Assembly: GCF_964340395.1 (NCBI RefSeq)
Contig: NC_135569.1
Span: 12,946,019-13,010,018 of the forward strand
Reading direction: 5' to 3'
DNA from: Glandiceps talaboti
Taxonomy: Eukaryota; Hemichordata; Enteropneusta; Spengelidae
DNA: 64,000 nucleotides
The notes below the pieces were generated by a model. It did no database searches and was not told the origin of the DNA. It was given only the letters and a program-made list of their open reading frames with translations. The translations under genes and the position numbers were made by a program. The stretch's first letter is position 1. Every line of letters starts with the position of its first letter. Of this stretch, positions 48,545-59,778 are shown in pieces.

Positions 48545-51500
48545 AATGCCTTGCTTTACCATTGCTAGAAGCCAATTGTTTACTAGTGGGTTAGGCAAGC
48601 CAACTTCGGCATGCATTAGCCTTACTACATTCAGATAACCAGGTATACTTGATGGTTTCAAAGTCCTTGCAAGGAAGGATGCGTATCGTGCAATAGTCAC
48701 TTGTGAACATGGTATAGAATTTATTCCAAAATACAGACAGAACCTGAGGTAAGCTTTCATCTGTGTATTGTATGTCCGTTTTGTCGATATACCTTTCCAA
48801 GTCTTCATCTAGTTGTCGAAATTGCCAGGTGACAGTGCCTGTAGTAAATCAGAATATTAGTTGCTGTTCATGTGATTGTTCTAATTCCGCAAGGGGTAAT
48901 GATTGGTTCGCAAGAAGCTCATTGCCTTAAAGAAGTATTTATTGTGATACATACGTGACAAAGTGTCCGCATTATTGTCTTTGGAAGAAACGCAGTGTGC
49001 AGTGATGTGAATGTTAGATGTAGCTGATAGCCAAAACAATTCTCTTAGCCAGGTCATTGCTAGTTTGTTGGTAGAAGTGCCTTTGTTTACCATATAGAGA
49101 GTTGCCATATTATTTGTTTAGACAACTATGCGTTTACTCCGCCAATGATTGTGCCATCATCTACAGGCGAGTAAAAGAGTGAACAGTTCTTTGTTATTAA
49201 TGTGCATTTGTGAATTGTCAGGAATGTCCGCTTGCCAATTAGAACAAAACCAGTCGCCCATGAAATAGCCGGCTCCCAACACAGTGCTCGCGTCGGTGTC
49301 AAATTTGGGTAAAGGTTCGCTTTCGATGAAAAAGGCCGTACCATTAAAGACTTTGCACATTTAATTTGCCAAGTAACCGCTGTAGTTCCTGCTTTGTTGC
49401 ACGTTTACGTTTAGTCCATAATTTCAAAGTATTATCAAATCTTATGGAAATGGCAAGGCATCATATGTGGTATGAAATGGAACATAGACTTTATTTATCA
49501 AGGCCCTGGAACATCACGGCTTCGCCCCAAGGGCAGAGCCAGGAATTGACTCCCTCACCCCAAGGCCAGAAGTCGAGTGACTAGATTTTACAAATCACTT
49601 TACAGGAAAACCTGGGATGTATATTGTCTAAACATGACTACATGTAAATTGAGCCAATCACGCATAGGTCCATGAGATTAAAACAAAAGGATGCCTTGAG
49701 GACAATTGTTTTCCAGACAAGCTATCTTATTAAATACTAAAATATGTAGAGTCATGACATTCTTCCGTCTTATCTAAAATGTGATGCCCTCATCACTAAA
49801 GTCTCTTATTCTCAGGAAAAATGATAGCAATACCTTTTGAAAGGAGATGGCGTAAATTTATAAAACCACGTCTAAATTGTTGTCTTGACGCCAATGTCAG
49901 CTATTGCAATTATAATAAGATTCTCTCCAACTATGTGTTTGGCGACATCTATAAACAGCGTCATGTCTGAACCCAAACACGGTAATTACAAATTCATGAT
50001 ATTGTTATTTCTCCTCCAAGGCTTGTCCCAAGCCGTAAAAAAATAAAAATGGAAATACAACATTCTCCTCGCTTTTATGAGAATTAAAAGTAAAACATAG
50101 ATACAATTCTGTCATATGCAAAATATTTGATATCGTACCACATGGTATATACTCATGTACCTACTAAATATAGAATTTCCAAGCACAAGAAAATAGCTAG
50201 ACATTGAATACAAGACATTTGTATATCGATAAGACCACATAGCTTATCAATGATGAACTTTAGTAAAAGATTGCTCTGTAAACTGAGATAGATGAAGAGT
50301 AAATGATGAACACAGACGTCACTTAGCTGTATAGATAATAAGAAAGTCGTGGAAATGAGATAAAAGATATATTTCAACAAGTCCCCTTTCCAACAGTCAT
50401 GCTTGGCGTGTGATGGATTGTTTACATAATCATTTACATTATAATGAGGTATGTGAGGCTCTGGGTTCAACGACCATGTCCCAGTTTATCGAAAACCCTA
50501 ATTGTTGCAGCAAGCCACAAAGTTTCCTATATGCCTGCATGCAATCTAACTGTGTATCAGCGATAATTAGAACGTTATCGAGGTAAACTATAATTGCATT
50601 GTAGCCATGCCGATGTATCATTCGTGTTATGCTCCGCGTTACATGATTAAATATTTCTGGGCTTTTGGCTGCTCCAAAGGGTAGTCGTGTGTCTCTAAGG
50701 TAGGTCCAGTGGTTTTCATTTTCAAACTTAAATTTTAAACCGGTAGCCTGTTGTGAAAACTTGCTGATCGGGACTGCTCTGTATGCTGACTTTAAATCAA
50801 CCTTCGAGAGGTAAGAGCCTTGTTTACACAAATTTGACTCATATTTTTTAAAGGACTCAGTTGTTGCATAAGAGTTTACAGAATGTCCGATAGGTTGACT
50901 ACAGTCATGTATAAGACGTACCTTTAAAGTGCCCTTTTTGGGTATAGCTCCTAAAATGCTGATAATTTATGGTTTTTTGTCTATTTCACCATAATTCCCA
51001 GAAGCTAATTCTTCGCGTATTTGTTTCTCTACTGCATGTTTGTCAAAGATGGATAGATAAATGTCAATGGTTGTAAATCACTATCCAAGTGAATTATATC
51101 GAAATCATTTTCAATACCATTAATAACAAAGTCGCGGTCGGTTGCCAGTTCTCTTTTCCAAATGTGGATGCAGTTTTTTAATGGACTAATAATTGCATTC
51201 TATTGTTGAGCGCCCCCAACTTGAGGTGGATGGGTATACGTTTGTTTGTGTTGAAACTGTGGATGCGGTTTCCCGCATCCATTCGAAACTGCATCCCTTC
51301 TCGATACATATTTTGGCGAATTTACACTTACTCCGACCACATCCTGAAGGATTCTGGTAGTCGAAACATATTTCTTTCCCCGTTTTGTCATAACTGTGGA
51401 TTTTGGTGTTAATCCTAGCCATTTATGTTGTTAGGTTTGTGTGGAGCTCTAGGTGATGCATGTACAGGTACAAATCAACTTCGCCCCACTCTCCGTTGGT

Positions 51501-54500
51501 CACTGCTTGCTTTCTGCGAAATTCGTGGTCGTAAATCATCACTGATGGTGATGTAAAATTCTGTTCGTAGTCCCCGACATTTACTGTTTGGTCAAGATAG
51601 GCAAGGATGTCGACTTTTGAGAAAGTGCCACTCATAATCATTTTCCGCAGAATACGGGCATTTGCCGATATCCATTGTACTAGCGAGACATGTTCAGGTT
51701 TTGGTTTTTGTCAATTACTAATTGTGTGTTCCCCTCGCTGATAAGTTCCGATTCGTCCGTGTCGCTAAATGCACCTTTCCGTGGAGTGATGTACTCTGGT
51801 ATGAAGAATAGCTTTTGCTCACCTTTGGCTTCGGGCAGGTCTGCAGCATGTAGTGATGCTATGCCGCCCCCTGATAGGACACTTTTCAGGAAGTCGTCCT
51901 CGCTTCCCAGATTTTCCAACAGCTTATTCAGCTCCTTATCATTTGCTAGATCTTATGTTGGTATGGGCTTACTGTCAGTAGGTGTTGCAAGCGTGCCGCT
52001 GCTTTGATTAATCTTTCCTCTAATGTTGGACTCCGGATGTTCAACTCTGCTGTCTTTTAGTTCCAGCATACACACTGCTTCAGCATACACACTGCTGCCC
52101 AAGTGGTAGGGGCATTTCGTTGATATCAGCTTCATCCATAGCTGCTATTATCTCTGTGGATCCAATGTCCTCTTTACTAAGTTGCACAATCGTCTTAAGT
52201 TTGTCCCAAGTCCCCGCTCCATGCACCATTTCTGAAATTCTTCGTTGATGTCCATGTTACTTTTAAAAGTTTGGGGAGCTCAAAAAATTGTTGCACAATG
52301 GATCTATAGCAATTATAATAAAGGTATATAATATACCATGTGACAGCAGCCTCTGTCAAGGAACACCATATAATATCATATATTCATAACCACAGCTTCG
52401 TACATGTTATTGTACCCGCAATTATTGTACACGCAATTGCAAGACTACGCTTACGGAAGGCATTCAGTTTAAATCTGATACATAGTATGATATAACCATC
52501 CATCAGAAACCCTTCTACAGTAGTGCTTCATTTCCAATATGTTTATATTTCCTTGTGCAGGATCTCCTGATCTCGAAAATGTTGCTTTGGGCGGAACTGC
52601 TTCTCAAAGTAGCACGTATGATGCTTCGTCAATTGCAAGCAATGCTATAGATGGTAATACCGAAAGTAACATGGTTTTGAAAAGCTGCACCCATACCAGA
52701 TACGATCAGGATGCCTGGTGGAAAGTTGATCTTGGAAAGTCGTATTCTGTATATGAGGTCATTGTAACTAATCGCCAGGATGGCTCAAGTAAGTTAATGT
52801 AATTGGTTTACCTTTTGGCTTGACCTCAATAGCCTTTTAGTATAATGAGTTATTCAAAACAAGTCATTGAGAATGACATATCCACGCTATGATTGGGTTT
52901 TAAGGAATTATCACTACTCTGATCACGCAACAACAGTTGTGAACCTAAATCAAACAGACTTAGATATGTTGTGTCTGCTTGTTGGACATGGAACATGCCT
53001 ACAACAATAAACGATTGGTCGGGTATGGGGGATCATATCACGATGAAAATGGATATGCACATGAATGTCATAGAACACTGTCCTAATACCAACTTTGAAT
53101 GTGATCTGTTCAAGCATGTCTGAGTTATGGCTTTGGACATTGAAAAATCGCAAACAAAATGGCTGCCAGGCGGCCATATTGGATCGTATTACAACAACAA
53201 TGAATATGCACATGTATGTCATAGAACACTGTCCTAATACCAACTTTGAATGAGATCTGTTCAAGCATGTCTGAGTTATGGCTTTGGACATGGAAAATTC
53301 ACAAACAAAATGGCTGCCAGGCAGCCATATTGGATTGTATCACGACGAAAATGGATATGCACATGTATGTCATAGAACACTTTCCTAATGCCAACTTTGA
53401 ATGAGATCTGTTCAAGCAAGTCTGAGTTATGGCTTTGGACATAGAAAAATCACAAACAAAATGGCTGCCAGGCGGCCATATTGGATCGTATCACAACAGC
53501 AATGAATATGCACATGTACGTCATAGAACACTGTCCTAATACCAACTTTGAATGAGATCTGTTCAAGTATGTCTGAGTTATGTGTCATAACAATTACATA
53601 TGAATGAATAGAATATATTCATACTTCTAAATTGATTTTTTATTATAGTTGAAAATTTCGTTTGTAATCATGAGGTCATATGCACAAAACAGTTATTATC
53701 CGGTCTGCAGGTGAACGAATTCTAAATGCCGAAGTAAGAGTAGGAAACGGTGATAACATTGGTGAAAATACCCGTTGTGGAGAGTTAGTTGGATCAGACA
53801 GAGTCTATAAGGAAAATTTGACTTTTCAATGTGATGGGCTTGTCAGTGGTCGATATGTCAGTGTTCAACTGGTGGGTCGAATGGATTTCCTGCATATATG
53901 TGAAGTTCAAGTCATGGTACCTAAACATATCGATGGTAAGTAGAGACAATAAAATATAATTTTCCCGCACACTTAGATACTACACCAATATTTCATGAAC
54001 CGTCTCTCTCGAAAGCAGAAATTTGGAAGAATAGGATTGGTGGTTACGTACCACAAGCAATGGACGAAAAAGAAAAAGTATACACAAACACACCTTTAAA
54101 TTACCCTTTTAATCGTTTTTATTTTTGAAAAATATTGCTTAGACCCGAAAATAAAGGAAATATTGGTCAGAAAGAAAACAGATATACATGAAGGTCAACA
54201 ACGCAAGCAATAATTTTTGTTTAAATATAAAAAATGTTTAGGGTCGGCCAGGTTATCTCAAACTCATTTTTGTTTACATTGCCTAAATTGTATCAATGTA
54301 CCAAATTAAATGACTTTGAAATGTGCATTTTTAGAATATAACCTACATACTGACAAAATGATTTGAGAAATTTGAACACCAACAGTAAGAACATAACCCT
54401 GTTTTATGTTGACTATCTTCTTTTCAACATACTCATTTGCTTTACATGTACAGTGATATCACAAATAACGGCATTAGCACCAGACAATTCTACCACAAGT

Positions 54501-55412
54501 GTCTCTGAGGAACAGGTATGAAACAAGTCATACATACATTTAACTACAAGGGACATGTCCCATCTGGTCGAAGATACCATTATTTCAAATGCTCCAAAAT
54601 TCGATACCGAAAGAGTTTTATCCCGTCAGATTGTTAAATCGATGCTAAATCGAAGTTTTAATTGTATAGCTTTTCTTTTCTTTTACTCACCTTTTCAGGG
54701 GTTTTGCGTACATTTAAAAAGAAATTATTCTGTACATTTGTGAGCTGTAAACTATGTATCCCTTGAGGACTAATAAATGAATAATAATAATGTGAATGTA
54801 ATTAAAATTTGAAATCACAAAATATTCTATAAATTATACTTTTGGACACCCTGGTATCAATTTGAAATCACAAAATATTCTATAAATTATACTTTTGGAC
54901 ACCCTGGTATCATCTCAGGAAAGGAAATATTTAGTGGAGATACTTTATACGATTTTCAAAGTTGAAAAGTTACGTAATTATGTAAGTTGGTAGCATTAAA
55001 TCAATACACTTGTAATAAAGGCGGAAATAATTATGATTAGACGTTCACGTGACTTTTGGACGATGAAAGGAATGTGTCCTGAAGGTATAATTAAATGTTA
55101 CTTTGTTACTTTCAGGTCAAAGAGAAAATGGATAAATTGTACAATATCACAGAGAATCTACAAGGTTTTGGTGTAACATTGGAAGAGAGAAAAGAGATAG
55201 CTCAAGGTAAGAACAAAGGGAATTCACTCATTCTTATTTCTAATTTGTGTTTTCCCTGATAATAATCAAAATATGATAATATAAATGGATGGAAATTCTT
55301 TAATCATTGTCGTGATCACGTAACTTAGCCTGTAATGCTAATGATATTCGAACAACTATGGGTTCATTGTTTGGCTGAAATGGCCGAGTGTGGCTTTTAG
55401 AACGCAAGGAGG

Positions 55413-55511
<99 letters not shown>

Positions 55512-58500
55512 CATTTTGAAAAAGACTGAAAATCTAAACATCCGCTTATAAGCTGGTAAGTTGCTAATTAAAGATTAATCTTTCACAGCAATTGTGACTA
55601 ACATTGATCACGTGCTGGATAGTGCTGCAACCATTATGATGTCATCACCTGACAACGAAACTCTAAGTCCTGAGATAGTCAGAACCCTGACCGAGAAAAC
55701 CATGAACATCCTGGAGATGACAGCTGATTTTGTTCTGAACGAGATGAAACCTGATAACCACCCTGTCGTCATCAACACTTCAGGTGTATTGTTAAATATG
55801 GAGTCTGGGACTGCAGGCGGTATGGGAAACAAGACAGTTGACCTGGGTCATAGTAGCAGCTTTGAAATTCCATCTGCAGATATCTTATTCCCAATGCTGG
55901 ACAAGAACAAACATGTATATGCAAAGGTGATGCCATTCAAATAGACGTCGAGAAATTTCTTTGCATTACTAGACAAAATGAACGTAGTTTTTTTGCACCC
56001 AAGCAAACCAAGTTGAACATGTTCAACAGTAAAATGTGGGATTTATACGTCCCTAGTACGTGATTGGTTCTCCGATGCCCATAATATGGTTCAAAACATA
56101 CACAATCGTTGTTATTTCAATGATTATGCGTGTACAGGTGTAATCATATTATTCCCCAATATTTTTCATAAATATATTTCTGCATTATGCCCTAAAATAC
56201 TCACAACTGCATTACGCCATAAAATACTCGCAACTGCATTATGCCGCAAAATACTTCAGAGTTTTGTCATTCGAGCCGCTTGTATTTTTCGTGCCTGCCA
56301 CCAACGTTGCTTTTCGACATGCTGTGCGTTCTTTCATTGTCAAGGGACGCTATACTGCATAGTGGTACCTAACTATCCTGATTATCACCACATGAATTTT
56401 GTTCAAACGACCGCTCAGAAACAGCGCCTCTAGTGGCCAAACTGTTGTGATTTTGTATCGTATTAAAGTGTAGAAATGCAACTATATCCCAATATACGAC
56501 AAGGTAATATGTGGTAAATACACGAAATCTTGCAATATTCTTACTATAGCATCAGATTTAAAGAGATTGTTAACGAAGAACGACTCTCTTCATTCTACAC
56601 AGAGAGCGTTTTCCTTTCTGTTTCGTATATGAATGATAATTTCTCACAACAAACACGAATAAGCAACTTTACTGTTTTACATTACAGTCTTACAGAATCA
56701 CTGGCAATCCATTCAGTGGAAGAGAACAACAGTTTATCCATGACGTACTCGGTTTGACGTACACCTTTACCAATGTGACCAAGATCAATGGTAAGCACAG
56801 ATAGACTGCACACTATCTATTTAAAAAAAATCCATTTTTAAAATCAAGTCATTGACTAACATTAAACGTTTGTAAAAAAAAAATGGAATAGGTCCCTGTA
56901 ATACAACTGACCAGGTCAAACAAGGCGATAATTGGTTGAATTTATTTTACAGTAACTGACACGAAGGAAGATATTGGAATCTGGTTAGGAAGACAATCGT
57001 CTAGACATTACCATTTTGATAATGTGACCGTGACCCTTTCAGACAATTGGAAGAATTATACCTGGAGTGGACAGGTAAATGATGTAAACATTTTGACACA
57101 ATACATTAGTCGTATACGTAGTAATGACACCCATGGCATGTATACCGTTAACAAGATTACATTATTGTCACCAATAACCCGAGCATTTACACCTGGTGCA
57201 AGCCAAGATAAACATGTTTGAAGAACAATTATGGAGTTTATACCCTAGTCGTTATAAATCAGTGGGCGACTACGTCATATAATGATTCTGTTATGCTTAA
57301 AATATGACTCAAGACTTTCAAAATTGTTATTACTTTTCTGATGTTTAATAAATTAATTACTTATAGATGTCATTTCTGCACATTTCCTTCGTTTAGTCAG
57401 AAAATACTGGTGACCTGCGGGACTTTGTCATTTGTCGTCTTTTGACTGTCAGTGACAAGGCCCTATAGTTCTAGTCCTGTTTATCTTGGCTGAACAAATA
57501 AAACGTATTAGGAAATAATATCTACTCATTACATGTATAAATCATCACTACTATAGCAGTGCAAATTTATTTACCGTCTGTGTTTTGTTCCTAGAGCAGC
57601 GTATCTGATCAATTAAATATTCATAAACACGCTACATACTAGTAGCTCTTATCAAGGAGTACAAAGGCAAGACTGGTTTCATCATCGAGTTGGATTCGTG
57701 CTATGCTTATGACACCCATAAAATATTCATTAAGTCCACATCACAAATAGACTAATAAAATTGATAAATCTTGCTTAGAAACGGCCTTCTGTGTATCTAG
57801 GTGAGGCTTTGTGGGAAACAGAAACTATTTAATTAAAGGTTTCACAACATTCCGTTTGTAAAAATAAAAGCTGAGTAAATATTGGAAAAAGGGTTAACCC
57901 TTTAGATGACATGTTTTTTAAAATATAATTTGTATGTTATTACACCCTAATTTTAGGTTACCATTCTTTAAATTGATAAAGAGAAGTGACATTCCTATTT
58001 TCCCTGGAATGTCTCACCCTGATGGATAATAGGACTTGTAATTCTAAAATTGATTAAGACTATTTGTACACCTCATTTTTAAGAAAAAAAATACTTTTCT
58101 AGGTTCCTAAGCATAACGAATTGCAGCTATTTGAGGTAAAAATAGCCTCGCCATTGTTTCCCCTTTAACGTCTATGATTATATTATACAATGTTACAGGT
58201 CGCACAACCATTCGCTGCCCTGCAACTTACTCTTGTTGGCACAGCACACATTCTGGCAAACACAACTGTCAAGGTGTACTACGAATACAACCGTAGAAAC
58301 ACCAGTGAGTGGATATACACAGCGGCCATCAAGATGAATGGTACATCGTTCGACGCTTTCGTCCCAGAACATGAAATCTGGTATAATGGAAATTATACAT
58401 TTAACTTTGACTTGCCAGCAGGTGAGTGACCTCAGAATGGGAGAGAAACATACACTCGTTTGTAGTATATTACATGAAAAATATGGCTAAAAAGATTCAT

Positions 58501-59392
58501 TTGGGTGATACCTTTCCTGACCATTATGAATTTGAGTTAATACTGAAAATGAAAGTACTACAATATTTTGCTATGCAAACATACATAGACACACACACAC
58601 ACACACACACACACAGATATATATATACACACAGCACGCACACACATACACACGCGCGCGCGCGCGTGCACGCGCGCTCGCTCGCACGAACACAACACTT
58701 TGAATAAATAACAGCGTGGCTACGTGTGAAAAAACTGTTATGTCGCTTATCAACTGTAATGCAAAGAAGGCTATTGTAATATGATTCACCCAAAACAGCC
58801 GAACATCACTAAGCCATTTCTTCAGTTTGTAAATCAATCTATTTATAAATGACAAGCACAATTTCATCATTGCAGATATTCAGTCCAACTTTACTGTAGG
58901 TATGGCTCAGCACAGATGTGACTATTGGAGTGACGATGAAGGACGATGGAGACAAGATGTATGCTGGGTAAGATGACTGAATATACAAATAGATTAAATT
59001 TAAAGAATTTTAGAAATCAATCACGCTTTTTAAACAGGCAAATACTTATTTCTATTTCAGGTTCCTTGATTTGACTAAATACATACAATACTGACCTATG
59101 TTTCAGGGTGTTTTCGATTAAAATGCTCTGTATATATTCATAAAGTTGAGCAGTGAAATGAAAGTTCTAATCAGGCTGTGTACTTCTGTCATTGGAGTCG
59201 ATCTCAAAGTTTAAGCGAGCATGTATTTTGCAACTTAGACATATGGAGCATCAACCATAAATGTATTTTACAGTCTACATTCCAATGACATATTATTGCA
59301 TGGCATTTAATGGTGAATGTTTTTTAACCTCGTAGGTGTCTCCAAGATCTAACGACAATGCCACGCTGTGTCTGTGTGATCGTCTGACTTAA
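44791..59392 (+). CDS. Fucolectin (FTP)-GAIN/GPS protein ending at the GPS site (548 aa)
   Basis: Eleven exons with fully matching phases (549 codons): 44791-44896, 52561-52788, 53711-53935, 54454-54515, 55116-55206, 55589-55926, 56688-56790, 56953-57074, 58199-58421, 58876-58967, 59336-59392. Residues 1-30 form a leader or signal anchor (VGFTLAIFFGVFIV). Residues about 37-185 are an F5/8C-like fucolectin domain (NVALGGTASQSS, WWKVDLGK, CEVQVMV) with the H-x26-R-x-D-x4-R fucose-binding pattern intact. A helical region and beta-rich part resembling the GAIN region of polycystin-1-like proteins follow (PVVINTSGVLL; FEIPSADILFP). A GPS motif closes it: CDYWSDDEGRW..DVCW in exon 10 and CLCDRLT-stop in exon 11. 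In GPS-bearing receptors the chain continues into membrane domains; here it stops at the GPS threonine. Exon 7 is the least certain. Many N-glycosylation sites (NxT/S) support an extracellular location. Confidence 0.85.
44936..46700 (-). mobile_element. DIRS-like retrotransposon, copy 1 (internally deleted, broken)
   Basis: In intron 1 of the FTP-GAIN gene, antisense to it. In element order (right to left): end of the RT thumb (KRATKQELQRLVGKLNSI, about 46290-46360), RNase H region (46260-45913: LPKQEFVTNAST.., INNKELFTLLLACRRW), RNase H/DSR end (45894-45706: TDNNADALSRM) and the N-terminal part of a tyrosine recombinase (45467-45216: YASFLARTLKPSSIPGYLNV). The recombinase catalytic half is missing: relative to copy 2 a deletion joins the CTATG-repeat at about 45215 to the sequence at 48412. 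The left 250 bp (44936-45190) repeat 47273-47530, the 3' end of copy 2. RT plus tyrosine recombinase identifies DIRS/Ngaro-type elements, which carry no integrase. Non-functional. Confidence 0.85.
46697..46941. repeat. Hairpin arms and candidate short LTR with polypurine tract
   Basis: 46822-46941 starts TGTTACAGT and ends ACTGTGACA, a terminal inverted repeat of LTR type, is 120 bp long, contains AATAAA, and is preceded by the purine-rich CCAGGGGGTGAA. Its last 31 bp (CAGAAACCAG..CTGTGAC) are repeated inverted at 46697-46727. It may be a solo or terminal LTR of a Ty3/gypsy element, or an inverted end of the adjoining DIRS-like element. No integrase or gag is seen nearby. Confidence 0.4.
47507..47745 (+). 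repeat. (CTATG/CCATG)n and (ACACT)n pentanucleotide minisatellite
   Basis: A 240-bp array of pentamers drifting from CTATG through CCATG and ACCAT to ACACT. The same array is present in short form at 45170-45215 in DIRS copy 1, so it is part of the element and expanded in this copy. Open frames over it are artefacts. Confidence 0.9.
47777..48808 (-). pseudogene. Tyrosine recombinase of DIRS-like element (interrupted by (GT)n)
   Basis: The N-terminal SAM-like core-binding part is 48808-48550 and the catalytic part 48463-47777. The catalytic residues of the family are visible: the first Arg in FTFARKSTLL, the HxxR box in SGHSSRRGGA, the HQGDW motif and the Tyr in NYVKYS. A (GT)28-like run at 48487-48542 sits in the coding sequence and breaks the frame. 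Copy 1 has only GTGTGCGACCAATG at that place. In DIRS elements this enzyme inserts a circular DNA intermediate in place of a DDE integrase. Confidence 0.88.
48881..49360 (-). pseudogene. RNase H region of DIRS-like element, two frames
   Basis: 49360-49157 encodes GTAFFIESEPLPKFDTDAST and INNKELFTLLLACR. 49108-48881 encodes NKGTSTNKLAMTWLRELFWL and SKDNNADTLSRM. Both match copy 1 (45706-46260). The NADxLSR end is typical of DIRS RNase H regions. A frameshift separates the parts and a short deletion removes residues present in copy 1. Confidence 0.8.
50439..50831 (-). pseudogene. Reverse transcriptase fragment of DIRS-like element
   Basis: Fingers and palm: YLSKVDLKSAYRAVPIS carries the first catalytic Asp, then LPFGAAKSPEIFN, and VYLDNVLIIA at the active-site turn. 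The YxDD box reads YLDN, so the third catalytic Asp is lost. The frame then ends in unrelated sequence after LGFSINWDMVVEP, before the FLG motif expected next. Confidence 0.88.
51186..52140 (-). pseudogene. Gag-like region of DIRS-like element, four frames
   Basis: Frames 51953-52135, 51680-51919, 51423-51641 and 51186-51422 read in order on the - strand. The last holds a cysteine cluster (CFDYQNPSGCGRSKCKFAKI then C-IEKGC), like the CCCH-type zinc knuckle of DIRS gag products. The others are acidic or polar and resemble the variable N-terminal gag. A short direct duplication (CAGCATACACACTGCT twice) is at about 52065-52095. Confidence 0.6.
52960..53590 (+). repeat. About 155-bp satellite, four units, in FTP-GAIN intron 2
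   Basis: Units share TCATAGAACACTGTCCTAAT, CAACTTTGAATGAGATCTGT, CAAGCATGTCTGAGTTATGG and AACAAAATGGCTGCCAGGCG with GCCATATTGGAT. Each of the three complete units has an AAAATGGCTGCC block, which resembles the YY1/REX1 site. The array fills most of the intron between exons 2 and 3. The first copy is the most diverged. Confidence 0.88.
54808..54912 (+). repeat. 52-bp tandem duplication in FTP-GAIN intron 4
   Basis: TTTGAAATCACAAAATATTC..TTTTGGACACCCTGGTATCA occurs twice in direct succession with no visible difference, so it is a very recent duplication or an assembly artefact. Confidence 0.9.
55416..55509 (+). repeat. (TA)n microsatellite
   Basis: A TA array of about 94 bp in the intron before FTP-GAIN exon 6. 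The IYIYIY frame on the other strand is an artefact. Confidence 0.95.
57075..58198 (+). other. FTP-GAIN intron 8, no feature seen
   Basis: An intron of about 1.1 kb with AT-rich unique-looking sequence. No repeat, RNA or coding segment was recognised. The intron 55927-56687 likewise shows only a small three-fold repeat around GCATTA(T/C)GCC..AAAATACTC at about 56185-56260. Confidence 0.5.
58588..58690 (+). repeat. (AC)n/(CG)n compound microsatellite
   Basis: (AC)n, (TA)n, (AC)n and an alternating CGCGCG tract in FTP-GAIN intron 9. The alternating purine-pyrimidine run of about 80 bp is of the kind that can adopt Z-DNA. Confidence 0.9.
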
Positions 59393-59504
59393 ATGACACA
59401 ATATTACGTAATGATATCAGTGATATTGGTAACACAGAGTTGATGAATGAAATGAGCTTCTTGTTACATTTCCAAGGTGTAATTGACACAAAACTACACA
59501 CATA

Positions 59505-59511
59505 TACACAT

Positions 59512-59556
<45 letters not shown>

Positions 59557-59731
59557 AACAAACAGCCAAATGCACGCACGCACTTGCATACCTACCTACC
59601 TACCTACCTACCTACCTACCTACCTACCTACATACATACATACATACATACATACATACATACATACATACATACATACATACATGCATACACACACGGA
59701 CGGACAAACAAACAAACAGACAGATAGATAA

Positions 59732-59775
<44 letters not shown>
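59505..59775 (+). repeat. Compound microsatellite (AC)n-(CTAC)n-(ATAC)n-(ACAG)n
   Basis: A 270-bp array that begins about 115 bp after the FTP-GAIN stop codon. It starts the first unit of the larger duplication described at 59505-61325. Confidence 0.95.

Positions 59776-59778
<3 letters not shown>

Larger units (their letters stand above)
47273..52250 (-). mobile_element. DIRS-like retrotransposon, copy 2 (near full length, broken)
   Basis: Second antisense element in intron 1 of the FTP-GAIN gene. Element order (right to left): gag-like frames (about 52140-51186), RT (50831-50439), a non-homologous stretch (about 50430-49490), RNase H pieces (49360-48881), tyrosine recombinase (48808-47777) and a 3' region with an expanded CTATG/ACACT minisatellite (47507-47745). 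Frames are interrupted repeatedly. The segment ACTTTATTTATCAAGGCCCT to GACGCATAGGTC at about 49485-49710 also occurs in copy 1 at 46460-46690. The exact ends and any terminal repeats are unclear. Confidence 0.85.

Noticed and set aside
56086-56433. 115-codon + strand frame in the FTP-GAIN gene
   Set aside because: Falls in the intron 55927-56687; it is not in phase with the flanking exons and contains a small tandem repeat.
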